64,000 nucleotides of DNA from Tretioscincus oriximinensis. Taxonomy: Eukaryota; Chordata; Lepidosauria; Squamata; Gymnophthalmidae. The DNA is taken from the NCBI GenBank assembly GCA_022410635.1, contig JAJVDF010000958.1, positions 131,557 to 195,556 on the forward strand. Reading direction: 5' to 3'. Positions 44,401 to 52,589 of the stretch are shown here, in pieces. The notes beneath the pieces are model-generated. The model made no database searches and had not been told where the DNA came from. It saw only the letters and a list, made by a program, of their open reading frames with translations. The translations under genes and the position numbers were made by a program. Position 1 is the first letter of the stretch. The number at the start of each line of letters is the position of its first letter.

Positions 44401-46170
44401 GTTCTTGAACAAAGAAACTACAAAGGAAGGTTTGAAAGAGAAGCAGCAGAACTTGAATACATTCANAAGTNCCAGGCCATCAGCAAAGGACTTAACAGAG
44501 ACAATGGTTTCCTGGCCAACTATACATTTTTATGACACCTGTTAAGTATTTGATTGTTTCTCTACTAGACATTGCCTCTTGTTGCCCCAGGGACTTTTTC
44601 ACTTGAGAGGATTAGTTCCTGCTATTTACCTGTTTTTCTAACCTGCTATTCAACACCTCCCTACAGTTGCATATGCTTTGTCTTCTCCCATACACATTTT
44701 CCTATAAATACCTGACCCTGACATTAGTCCCTCAGCATCTGAAGAAGTAGACCTGTCTACNAAAGCTTATGCCAACCACTTTTCTCAAGTTAGTCTCAAA
44801 GTGCTGCTAGCTCCTTTGCTGGACTTTCTGCTAGACTAACACAGCTATTTCTCTGAAATCAATTTAAAAAGGACATTGATAAACTAGAGCAAGTACAAAA
44901 GAGAGTTACAAGGATGGTGAGTGGTCTGGAAACCATGTCCTAAAGGATCTGGGGATGTTTAGTCTGCAAAAGAGAAGACTGAGAGGAGACTTGATAGCTG
45001 TCTACAAATATCTGAAGGGCTGTCACAGAGCAGAGGGATCAACATTGTTCTCATTAGCACATGGACGGACTAGAAACAGTGGAATGAAACTGCAAGGGAG
45101 TAGATTTAGATTAGATATCAGAAAAAACTTTCTAACAGTCAGGGTGATAAACCAGTGGAACAGGTTGCCACAGGGGGTGGTGAGTTCGCCTTCCNTGGAA
45201 GTNTTCAAACAGAGACTGGACAGTCATCTGTCTGGGATGGTTTAATGAATCCTGCATTGAGCAGGGGTTGGACCCGATGACCCTGTAGGTCACTTCCGAA
45301 TCTAGATTCTATGATTCCTTAACAATTTTTTTCTCTTGTATTAAAGTAGTGTATTAAACTTCTTTTAATATAAAATTTAATAAAAGTTTTTGAATGAAAT
45401 ANGACTCGTTTTCTTTCTGGAATGTCTCTGGCCCTCACATTCCTATTCTCAAGTTTGATTGGCCCTCAGGTCACTAAAGGTTGGGCCAAACTGTTCTAAT
45501 GAATCCTGCATTGAGCAGGAAGTTAGACCCCATGACCCTGGAGGTCCCTTCCAAGTCTGTGATTCTAACGGCTGGTTTCTGCTTGTCCTCCTGGAGATAA
45601 TCCTGGAAGCTGCTTTCAAAGTGCTGATGCCCGAAGATGGTGCATTGGCCCTTTCTTCACGAAGCCTTACTCTGGAATATTATTTGGAAAACAGCTTCAC
45701 ACCCGCACGACAGAGCATAGTCAATGCAGAGTTCAGCAGGCCCCATTCGGCTTATCCACGCGCCCGTGCGGACTATGGCAGGCGGGTGGCAGGTCCCTAT
45801 TCCAAGGCGAAGGGTAGATTAAGGCTCCATACGGAACGGCCAAGCAGTCCCACCCGCTGAACTGCCACAGACCCCAGGCGCCGGCGAGCGGCGGGTCGCC
45901 CTTGTCCTTTGCCTCTGTGGCTGCGAGCGGCGCTGCAGGAACCTTGGCGGGAAACAAGAACGGGCGGCGGCGGGAACCCCTTGCGGCCTCCGCGGCGCTC
46001 CGGCTTCCTCCTCTGCCGCGGACCCCTGCCTGGCCGGGCCCCCTCCCCGCCCACGGCGCCCCGCCGCACCTGGTGCTCTGGACGCCGGGCTCGAAGGGGC
46101 AGAACGTCACCGCCACGCGCTTGACCTGCTTCAGCGCCACGCCGGACTTGCGGGGAACCACCCCCGCCAT
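38326..46170 (-). CDS. MRPL53: Mitochondrial ribosomal protein L53 (3 coding exons)
   Basis: Component of the large subunit of the mitochondrial ribosome; nuclear-encoded and imported. Coding exons (minus strand) are 46170-46070 (101 bp), 39171-39059 (113 bp) and 38462-38326 (137 bp with TGA). GT-AG introns keep the frame and give 116 aa, close to the roughly 112 aa of the mammalian protein. Recognisable L53 blocks are [19 protein letters not shown] (exon 1), [18 protein letters not shown] (exon 2) and [20 protein letters not shown] (exon 3). The C-terminus is a lysine-rich tail, as is common in this family. The start ATG sits just inside a CpG island and gives a short basic N-terminus suited to mitochondrial import. 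Intron 1 is 6.9 kb and full of repeats; intron 2 is 596 bp. The frame is intact with no N in the coding exons. The assignment rests on recognised family sequence, not a database search. Confidence 0.93.
39059..39171 (-). other. MRPL53: MRPL53 coding exon 2
   Basis: The acceptor TTTCTTTCAG follows a pyrimidine tract and the donor is TTTG|GTAAGA. The exon completes the Arg codon, runs through [18 protein letters not shown] and [14 protein letters not shown], and ends in a split Ala codon (G|CC). Confidence 0.92.
39580..39680. repeat. Foldback-family fragment in MRPL53 intron 1
   Basis: Contains GGTCTGCCATAGCCTACACC and the flanking phrase CCCTGTTCCGAGATTAGCCC. Confidence 0.45.
39681..41030. 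other. MRPL53 intron 1, no recognisable feature
   Basis: No repeat family or exon can be supported here. Confidence 0.45.
41100..41830. mobile_element. CR1 LINE fragments facing each other
   Basis: A plus-strand CR1 3' region (41120-41510) is followed by a minus-strand one (41540-41825; CTAAGAGGAGCCCTGCTGCA..CTTGTCTAATCCTCTCTTAA). The two could form a long hairpin in the intron RNA. Confidence 0.65.
42092..42440 (+). pseudogene. Inverted, decayed copy of FABP5-like exon 1 and start of intron 1
   Basis: The plus strand here matches the minus strand at roughly 27580-27250. Exon-like bases 42097-42139 read [15 protein letters not shown], parallel to the [11 protein letters not shown] end of FABP5 exon 1, and are followed by a GTGAAG donor-like site. 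The next 300 bp track intron 1: a G-run, then AGGGAAGGGG/AAGGGGTGTG, CCCCCCTGCAGATGCCTGTG versus the intron's CCCCCCGCAGGTGCCGGTGG, and finally CTCCAGGCCCTCCTGCTCTT, which is exact in both. No exons 2-4 were found nearby. Because intron is included, this is a DNA-level duplication, not a retrocopy. It lies in MRPL53 intron 1 and is cut off by a CR1 at about 42450. Confidence 0.8.
42450..42715 (+). mobile_element. CR1 LINE, ORF2 C-terminus
   Basis: CCCCAATTTAAAAAGGACAT..AAACTAGAGC and a degraded CR1 ORF2 tail ending AACAGTTTGCCACAGGAGCT. It joins directly to the FABP5 relic on its left and to an L2 tail on its right. Confidence 0.7.
42718..42960 (+). mobile_element. L2-like LINE 3' tail with (AATG)n(AAAT)n
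   Basis: TTTCACCTGGCCTTTGGCTG..TGCCCTGAGACCTTCGGATG, then about 65 bp of tetranucleotide repeat (42892-42957). Confidence 0.75.
42961..43436. other. CR1 end and unassigned sequence
   Basis: 42962-43020 resumes the CR1 end (AAAGTCTTCAAACAGAGGCT..). The next 400 bp contain one N and no recognised motif. Confidence 0.4.
43437..45325 (+). mobile_element. CR1 LINE 3' part, split by a Penelope-like element
   Basis: The left part (..TTTTCTGGGGACCCCAATTTA) and right part (AATTTAAAAAGGACATTGAT) are one CR1 sequence. The right part encodes an ORF2 tail ([20 protein letters not shown], 44955-45245) and ends with the CR1 3' phrase and GATTCTATGATTCC. An intact comparison copy of the junction occurs at 42455-42490. 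Confidence 0.8.
43467..44859 (+). mobile_element. Penelope-like element with GIY-YIG domain, 5'-truncated
   Basis: Terminal repeats of about 130 bp in inverted orientation (43467-43596 and 44694-44826) bound the element. Both ends are flanked by the 12-bp duplication CAATTTAAAAAG (43455-43466; 44860-44871). Inside, 43585-44030 codes the C-terminal part of a Penelope-type reverse transcriptase. After a frame break, 44092-44535 codes a cysteine-bearing linker ([11 protein letters not shown]) and a GIY-YIG endonuclease domain ([20 protein letters not shown]). Several N bases, the frame break and the lost 5' two-thirds make it inactive. Inverted terminal repeats on truncated copies are a known Penelope feature. 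Confidence 0.85.
45465..45570 (+). mobile_element. CR1 LINE 3' terminus
   Basis: AATGAATCCTGCATTGAGCA..CCTGGAGGTCCCTTCCAAGT..GTGATTCTAA, a second CR1 end just after the larger copy. Confidence 0.7.
45635..45840. repeat. Foldback-family copy near MRPL53 exon 1
   Basis: Arms around CATAGTCAATGCAGAG and GTGCGGACTATGGCAGG, with the flanking phrase AGGTCCCTATTCCAAGGCG shared with other copies. Confidence 0.5.
46070..46170 (-). other. MRPL53: MRPL53 coding exon 1
   Basis: Codes [15 protein letters not shown] and the conserved [12 protein letters not shown] block, ending in a split Arg codon (AG|A). The donor is CAG|GTGCGG. It lies in a CpG island. Confidence 0.92.
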
Positions 46171-46292
46171 CTTGGCATCCCGGCAGCCCCTGCGGCGGCG
46201 GCNGCAGGTACCCGACCCGCGGGAGGACTGCGACCACGCTGCCCCAGAAAGCTGCGCGGTGGCGGCGCCCCGCCCCTGAGTCGCCACGCGCA

Positions 46293-46311
46293 GCATGCCG
46301 GGAAGCGTAGT
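46293..46311 (-). promoter_or_regulatory. ZNF143/THAP11-like promoter element upstream of MRPL53
   Basis: The minus strand reads ACTACGCTTCCCGGCATGC, about 125 bp upstream of the MRPL53 ATG. It closely resembles the known ACTACAATTCCCAGCATGC-type element (SBS motif) found in housekeeping and mitochondrial-ribosome gene promoters. Binding is inferred. Confidence 0.6.
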
Positions 46312-46684
46312 CGGGCCTGGGCGAGGCCCCGAGGCCGCACCTCTCCCGGGGAGGCGGCAAAGGAGGGCAGCCGGGCGGCCTCGGTCTCCGCCCTGCGGGC
46401 GCCTTGCGGCCCACGGGGCTGAGGAGGCGAATCTGCTTTCCGTGCCCGCCCGTCTCACCCGAAGGGTCCCGGGGTTGTTTCTCGCCCGGGGGGCGGCGCC
46501 TGTTCCGGAGGTGCCCATTGATCTCCTCGCAAGTGCCTTGGCGGAAGCAGAGGCCGGCAGGGGGCGCCCCACCTTCCCCACGCCCGGCGCCCCGGCCGCC
46601 CCTTCGCCTCCGCCACGAGAAGCAGCCCGGGCGCCTTCTAGGGAGGCGCAAAGTCGCATCGGCCCCTTCCTCAGCCCGCAGCCC

Positions 46685-46885
46685 CCGCCAGCCCAGCTAT
46701 TCGAAAGCAGGGGCGGCAAGAAATGGCCGCTGACTGCAAGTAGGCGCCTGGGAACCGCCACAGCCTGGTGGGGAAGGCGGAATGTCAGCCCTCGGGCAAA
46801 ATACAGCCTCGTAAGCCGCCTTGAGGCCCTTGGAAAGGTGAGAAAGGCGGGGAGGAAGAAGCCCAGTTCTTCTTCTTCTTCACTT
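46685..46885 (+). mobile_element. SINE (same family as 58478-58776)
   Basis: CCAGCTATTCGAAAGCAGG..CCACAGCCTGGTGGGGAAGG..GTAAGCCGCCTTGAGGCCCT..CCCAGTTCTTCTTC. It lies at the upstream edge of the CpG island and is itself GC-shifted relative to other copies. Confidence 0.75.
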
Positions 46886-48140
46886 GGATCGTGGTTACAC
46901 CTAAATTTTAATCCAGCTTCAGTCCACTTTCAGAGTAGAAAAACCCATCCAGCAAAACGAGTCGTAATTTCATTTCCACGTGATCTAAACTAAGGTTCCT
47001 GCCTACAATCCCAGGCAGACTTTTGGACCTTCAGTGGGTATGAAAAAGGGATTCCTTCCTCCAGGTGCTGCAAGCCTTAGAAAGCTCCCCTGGGAAAAGG
47101 CCACATCTGCAGCCCTTGAAGGGTCAAACCTCACCTAGAGCAAAGGTGACCCATATCAAGTAACGCCAAAAGAAAACTTCTTGCTGATGGGTTGCGTCTG
47201 TCTGAAAACGGACTGAAGCCGAATTAAACGGCAGGTATGGCCAAGGCCTTTGGTTCAGAAGCCTGGAGGGTCCCATGGTGAAGGGTACAGTCAGTANTTT
47301 TTATGAAAGTTTTATTTAAATTTTTTATATAAAAACAGCAACCATTTGCTTCAAGCAGGACAAATATAAGCTTTTAGAATCAGTCGTGAAAGGTGGACAA
47401 TTCTGTGCCTGTGACTCGGCTGGCCATTTGTAAGAAGGACCAATATATTAATCCTGCATCAAATGAAGCAGAGCAAGGGGTAAGTGGATTGACTAGCACA
47501 AACACACGTGGTTCCCTAAGCTTAAGGAATCGACTGGTTAGCTGCAGTGAGGTTTACTGATAATCTTTGTCAGTAAAAAGATGGCCATCCATTCAATCCT
47601 GGACCTTGGCTGTATTTTGAACTTGCATCCAGTGCTACAGATTCAAGTGTCTCAAAATGCAAAGCTTCTGTGCCACTACTTGCTGCCTAAATGGCCTTGG
47701 CCCGAAAGCAGGAGGTTCATGTTATAAGTGAAGAAACCAACTGGAGTTGAAACAAAGTCTCCCCTCTGAGAAGGTGCAGATCATTTTATTGGATCACTTC
47801 TTCCCAGGTTTTCAGGCCTGGAGGAGGCCTTGGCAGAAGCAGATACAGGAATGTAGAAGTTGTTATCTATTGTGCCTCTCCTCCTGCAGCTTAGGAAGTT
47901 TCCAGGGCAAAAACGTTGCCTTTGTATCCAATAATCGAATTCTGAAACCCAAAGGACAATACGCTTACTGAAACACACAAGAAGTCTAAAGATCTGAAAC
48001 AAAAATAACAAAAGAATAAAATATTCCAGACAGACAAAATAAAAATAGGCTTAAAAGTCTCCAAGAGTACAATTGCCCATAGGAGCTCCACACAGGTACC
48101 CTGGTGGTGCTTTATAAACAACAACAAAACGTAAATTATT
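46886..48140. other. No recognisable feature
   Basis: AT-richer than the flanks; no exon or repeat family identified. Confidence 0.45.
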
Positions 48141-48151
48141 TTGCTTATGCT

Positions 48152-48640
48152 TTATACTTGATTTCATGTATGGTGCAGCTATGGCTAACTGTGTCCTGTT
48201 TTAATTCCTGACNTTGCCTTGACAAGATGCAGGAAGCGCGAAGTGAGTCGGACTCCACGTGGCTTTTCTCCCTTCGCTGCAGGCAAGGGCTGGGCTGAGC
48301 TGTAACCACAGGGCCGCAGGAGGACCTCGGGGCCCCAAGTCTTCTCCCCCTCATCTGGCCCAAGGCGTCCGCGGGTGGGCGGGTGAAGGGTTCCCTCTCG
48401 GAGGCTTCCCCACGGACAGGGCACTTTAACACCTTTTCCGTCCTGAAGGATTGGGCCAGGGGACTTTCATCCCTTTCTCCAGGACTGTTAACCTCGTCCT
48501 GAAGGACGGCTCTGACGCCAACCTGCATCTGNCCCACAAACCAAGACATTTTGTGCTGTTCTGACACAGACTTTGAAAACAATTTCAGTTCTGAAGAATT
48601 GGAATAATCAAGGGAAAAAGCTGTTTCCTCTTGCTTTAGC
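48152..48640 (-). other. Doubtful open exon, unrecognised product
   Basis: A minus-strand frame is open for about 160 codons, from a possible acceptor (GGGCTAAAG| near 48638) to TAA. The first 80 codons (EETAFSLDYSNSSELKLFSK, then SEQHKMSWFV) have protein-like composition. The last part is rich in Arg and Pro and less convincing. I do not recognise it, and no partner exon was found. It may be chance. Confidence 0.15.
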
Positions 48641-48954
48641 CCACTTTATANACTAATAAGGAAAAGGAGCTTTTGTTGACAAGGCAACTTCTGGTCCGTG
48701 GAAGTTCCTGCCGCCATCTTGTTCTTGTTAAAGTGCTACGGTGTGTCACAAAAGCAAGGGCGCCTAAGTGGAAGTGGGCAAACTGAGGCCAAAGGGCCAT
48801 TTCTGTCCACGATGTCGTGTGGCTCACTGGTGTTACAGGGCTGAGGTGTGGATGGGGAGCAGGTGTTCCCGTTCTCACGCGCTTACATCTGGCCCCTCAT
48901 TAGCGTTACCCTGGACATGGCCGGTGGTCTGAAGAGACTGAGATAAGCTCACTT

Positions 48955-49630
48955 GCGTCCGGTGGTGTCAGGCGTGTGTGGCGGCAACCAGGCGAGGGTG
49001 TCTTGCCTGCAGCCAAGCATAATGGTGAGAGGGCCGTGGTTTGGGGCTGCATGAAGGCTTCTGGCTATGGGGAGCTGCAGTTTATTGAGGGAACCATGAG
49101 TGCCACCACGTGCTATGGCACACTGAAGCAGAGCATGACCCCCGCCCTTCGGACCCAAGGTTGCAGGGCAGGATTCCAACATGATAACAACCAAGACGAC
49201 CCATGCCGTGCTGGAGAAGTGGAGGGTGAAGGTGCTGGACTGGCCAATCACGGCTCCAGATCTCATGGAGCACCTGTGGGGCCTCCTCACACGGAAGGTC
49301 TCTAACGTCTACCAGTTCTGTGATATCGTCATGGAAGAGTGGGAAAGGATGTCAGTGGCCACCTGGGCAGCTCTAGTGAACTCCATGCCCAAGGGAGTGA
49401 AGGCAGGACTGGAAGCCCATCGTGGGCACGCAACATACTGACACTTTGGCCCCCATTTGCGCACTTTCGCTGAGGGTGTCCTCATCGTTGTTACTGCTGG
49501 TTGAGACACAGGTGGCTGTGAGTGGAGTTATTTTGAGGGCACCAAATGTGATACAAGCTGTACACTGACTCCTTTGCACGCAACTGTCATGTCTTCACTG
49601 TTGTCCCACGACACTCTGTGATATATTGTG
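48955..49630 (+). pseudogene. Tc1/mariner-type transposase fragment and 3' region
   Basis: Degraded Tc1 transposase C-terminal half. 48976-49180 matches the AKHNGERAVVWGCMKASGYG..FIEGTM region. After a frame shift, 49181-49441 matches KVLDWPITAPDLMEHLWGLL to the stop. The DDE region is damaged: only one clear Asp remains around FQHDNN, and the final catalytic block reads DLMEHLW with residues lost. The following TATTTTGAGGG..AAGCTGTACACTGACT is the usual Tc1 3' flank. No terminal inverted repeats were identified. Confidence 0.75.
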
Positions 49631-51330
49631 CAACACCCCCTGGCTAGAATTTCTGGACTCAGGCTAACAGCCATTTCTTTCAAATCTGTATCAACCCAGA
49701 TCTTCAGGACTGCAGGTGAAGTAAATGTACCTGTCNTGGTGACACCATAATTTCTTGTGGTCTTTGGCTCCCAGACGAATCCGCCACAAGGTGGCAGAAC
49801 GGACACTTTGGACAGACTTGTTGCAACTTGAGCTTTCCTGAATCAGAGCCTTGTCAGAAGCTTCTGATTATTAAGAAGTACAGGATTCGGCACACTANAT
49901 CGGACTTGGAGTTGAATAGCTTTCCTCTGCTTTTCGTCTCTTTGGGAGGAATCCAGGGCCAGGGCAGGGCAGACTGAGGCTGTCTTCAGCCCTGTTTTTT
50001 CTGCCCATTGGAACTGCCCTTGATGACAGTTTTTAGGCAACAGCAGTAATGTAAATCTGAGATCAGTGAGTCCTGCAGCCAGTAACGTCCCCCTGAGCTC
50101 AGCAGCTAGAAACCAAATCATAAAGACCTTCTGAAGTGAGGTTATTTTCAGTGTGTCTGCTATTACTGCTCTGTTTTTCTTAGCAGCACTTGCTAAGTAT
50201 ATCTACCATCCATCATTATAATTCAGATTCATGTAGGCGATAGGTGCCGATGCCCCAGTGAGTGTGCCTGCAGTTTCCCCCAGGACATGCAAGAAAGGGA
50301 GGCCTGGCGGAAGCCCCTCTCTGGGTNCAAATGAACTTCAGTGCGGAAGGAGGCAGGAAGCTCTTAGGGCACCCGTGTCTCCTGTGCGGTATAAAAAGTT
50401 TGCTTCCCCCTTTTTTAAAAGAAGGAATTGAAACCGAGGGGGGAAGGGANTTGGGGGCCTTTGAGTTGCCATAATAATGTCACTGTTCTAAAGGGAAGGC
50501 GGTGCTGCCTACCTGGGGGCCTTTCTCCAGAAGAAGGAAATGGCGAGGAACTTCTGTTTGGAAGTGTTCAAAGAGCTGCCAGGAGTAAAAGAACAAGTTA
50601 AGAACATAAAAAGAGCCATACTGGATCAGGCCACAGCCCATCAAGTCCAGCACTCTGTGTTAAACTTTCATGGGGCTTTTAATTATGAAAAAAAATGTTA
50701 CAACACACTGTGGCATTTTTTTAAAGTGTTTCTAAAATTCAGGCTACATCTTCAAAAAATGGGTTGAAAGTGCTTTAATGGTGGCAGCATGCACCTGCGC
50801 TGGGGTAGATACGGATGGCGCCTTGAAAGGAAAGGTATTGGTCTCCCAACCAGGATTATCAATCAACACTCCTGATGCCCTCGGGGTATCCCCGGTACCC
50901 AGTGTCTCAGGAGCCCACCCCTAAAAGCCAAGATCTGTGACAGGCATCTGCCTTCCTTGGGCCTTTTCCCACCTTTCTCCATTCCAGGGACAACCTAGGA
51001 CCTCCACTTCGCCAGAGGAGACCTAGGACCTAAACTGCACTGGGAGGGGAAAGAGAGGCTGGAACACACCCCAGCCCAATCCTAGCAACTGCAAGTGGGA
51101 TTCTCCAGCCCTCCATTTCCCCATGGTGACAATATTTGCTCTTCTACTGAAAAGAGAGGGTTCCACTGATGGGGAAACACCCTGGTTTTCACTGTCAGGC
51201 AGGCAAGTATTTCAAAAAGTGTGCATGTTCACAGAAGGTGCCTTTCCTTGGCCATGCCCTTCATTAGCAAAGGCATCATGACAATTACATCATCTTTTAA
51301 ACATATGTACCCAAAGTTTCAGGAGNACTA
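49631..51330. other. No gene; CR1 end at 50597-50660
   Basis: A minus-strand CR1 end (TTAAGAACATAAAAAGAGCC..CATCAAGTCCAGC) lies at 50597-50660. The remainder has no recognised motif. Confidence 0.5.
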
Positions 51331-51639
51331 AGGAATAGTTACGTGGCAAATGCAGCCATTTTCCTTTCACAACTCCACGTTTTTCAAACGATTGAAGTTT
51401 CTAGAGCTGTCATCGCATATGCCAAATGGCAACTGAGCTGGTATTTGTGCAGTGCCATTGCTTTGCAAATGTCAGACATAGGAAAAACAAGGCAGAAGCC
51501 CCCTGGGCCAAAAATGGAGGGAATTCCTCACCAATCCTGTCCGGCCTGGTTTTGCAAGGCAAGCTGGAAATGGTCACTACGGGGAGGCAGAAACATTTTT
51601 GATGTGTTGTGTATAGAAATGTATGCTGTTTTTTTAATA

Positions 51640-52260
51640 ATGATGATGACGATGAGGAGGAGGAGGATCCACTGGAACCTGTGCCAACACCAACACCTGC
51701 CAGTGATAAAGAACTGGTGGGATCATAAACCTGAAAAAGTAGTTGAAAACGAACAAGCAAAAATAATCTGGAACTTTTGAATTCAGGCTGACAAGGTTTT
51801 GGAACACACGGGGTCTCACGATCGTGGAGAAAAAAAAAAGTGTGGATCATTGATGTTGCCTTCGGGTATAAGGTGATATACAAATGAAAATAAATAATAC
51901 CAGGTGAGGGTCCAATTGACGAAACACAACAGGAAAAACTCAGCCAATATCAGGATCTCAAAATTGAACCACAGTAACTCTGGCATAAACCAGGACAGGT
52001 GATTCCCGTGCTCATCTCGGCCGGCATTTGAAAACAATAAACAATGACAAAATCACGATCTGTCAGTTGCAAAAGGCCACCTGAATCGGATCTGCACGCC
52101 TCATCCGAAAATACCTCAGTCCTAGGCACTTAGGAAGGGTCNGACATGTGATTTTGTTATACAAAATCCAGCATATCAATCTCGTTTGCTGTGTATTACT
52201 GGTTTTTATGACAGTAACAGTAACAATAACAATAGAAACTTTGTGTTTCCAGCCCCCCCT
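51640..52260 (+). mobile_element. R4/Dong-like LINE 3' fragment
   Basis: Degraded coding with a C-terminal R4-type pattern: W-D-H-K-P-E-K-V-V-E-N-E-Q-A-K-I-I-W-N-F, later (S)QYQDLKIE and LQKATxIGSARLIRKYL in shifted frames. It ends in a CAGTAACAATAACAATAG-type tail. Class assignment is from these motifs only. Confidence 0.5.
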
Positions 52261-52268
52261 TCCCCACC

Positions 52269-52389
52269 TGTTAGCTTTGTAGGGCTTCAATTCAAGAATA
52301 AAGAGAACAAACAGATTTGTTGCAGGATATTTATTCAAAAGTCTATGTCCAGAAGTAAAGCCAGCATTCGGAGACTAGCTTCCATAACA
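52269..52389 (-). repeat. 3' LTR of the chromovirus
   Basis: 121 bp, ends TG...CA with inverted TGTTA/TAACA tips; about 90% identical to the 5' LTR by eye. Confidence 0.85.
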
Positions 52390-52589
52390 ACTAGCCAATT
52401 AGGAGACATAAATCACGTGCNGAAAACTTCCCACTGGCGCCAAAGGAATTCAAAAAGACGGAAAGGAATAGAGATACCTAACATCATACCCCCACCCACA
52501 AAGAGTGGGAACCCAGAGGGGAACCACGAAGGAAAGGAGGAAGAAGGACAGGAGAAAGAGAAGTAGGAGGCATGGAGGGGGTAATCATG

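Larger units (their letters stand above)
45850..46720. other. CpG island at the MRPL53 5' end
   Basis: GC-rich and CG-dense around exon 1 and its upstream flank. Such islands are often bidirectional, but I recognise no coding exon on the plus strand here. Long open frames on both strands look composition-driven. Confidence 0.7.

Noticed and set aside
45733..46993. Frames of 230-340 codons around MRPL53 exon 1 on both strands
   Set aside because: CpG-island composition; only the L53 exon (46170-46070) has family sequence and splice support.
46171..47000. A divergent gene on the plus strand sharing the MRPL53 promoter
   Set aside because: No recognisable exon, splice pattern or conserved peptide; possible but unsupported.
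49528..50121. Minus-strand open frames of about 92 codons each
   Set aside because: The left one is antisense to the Tc1 3' region; the right one has no motif, contains an N-derived unknown and no partner exon.
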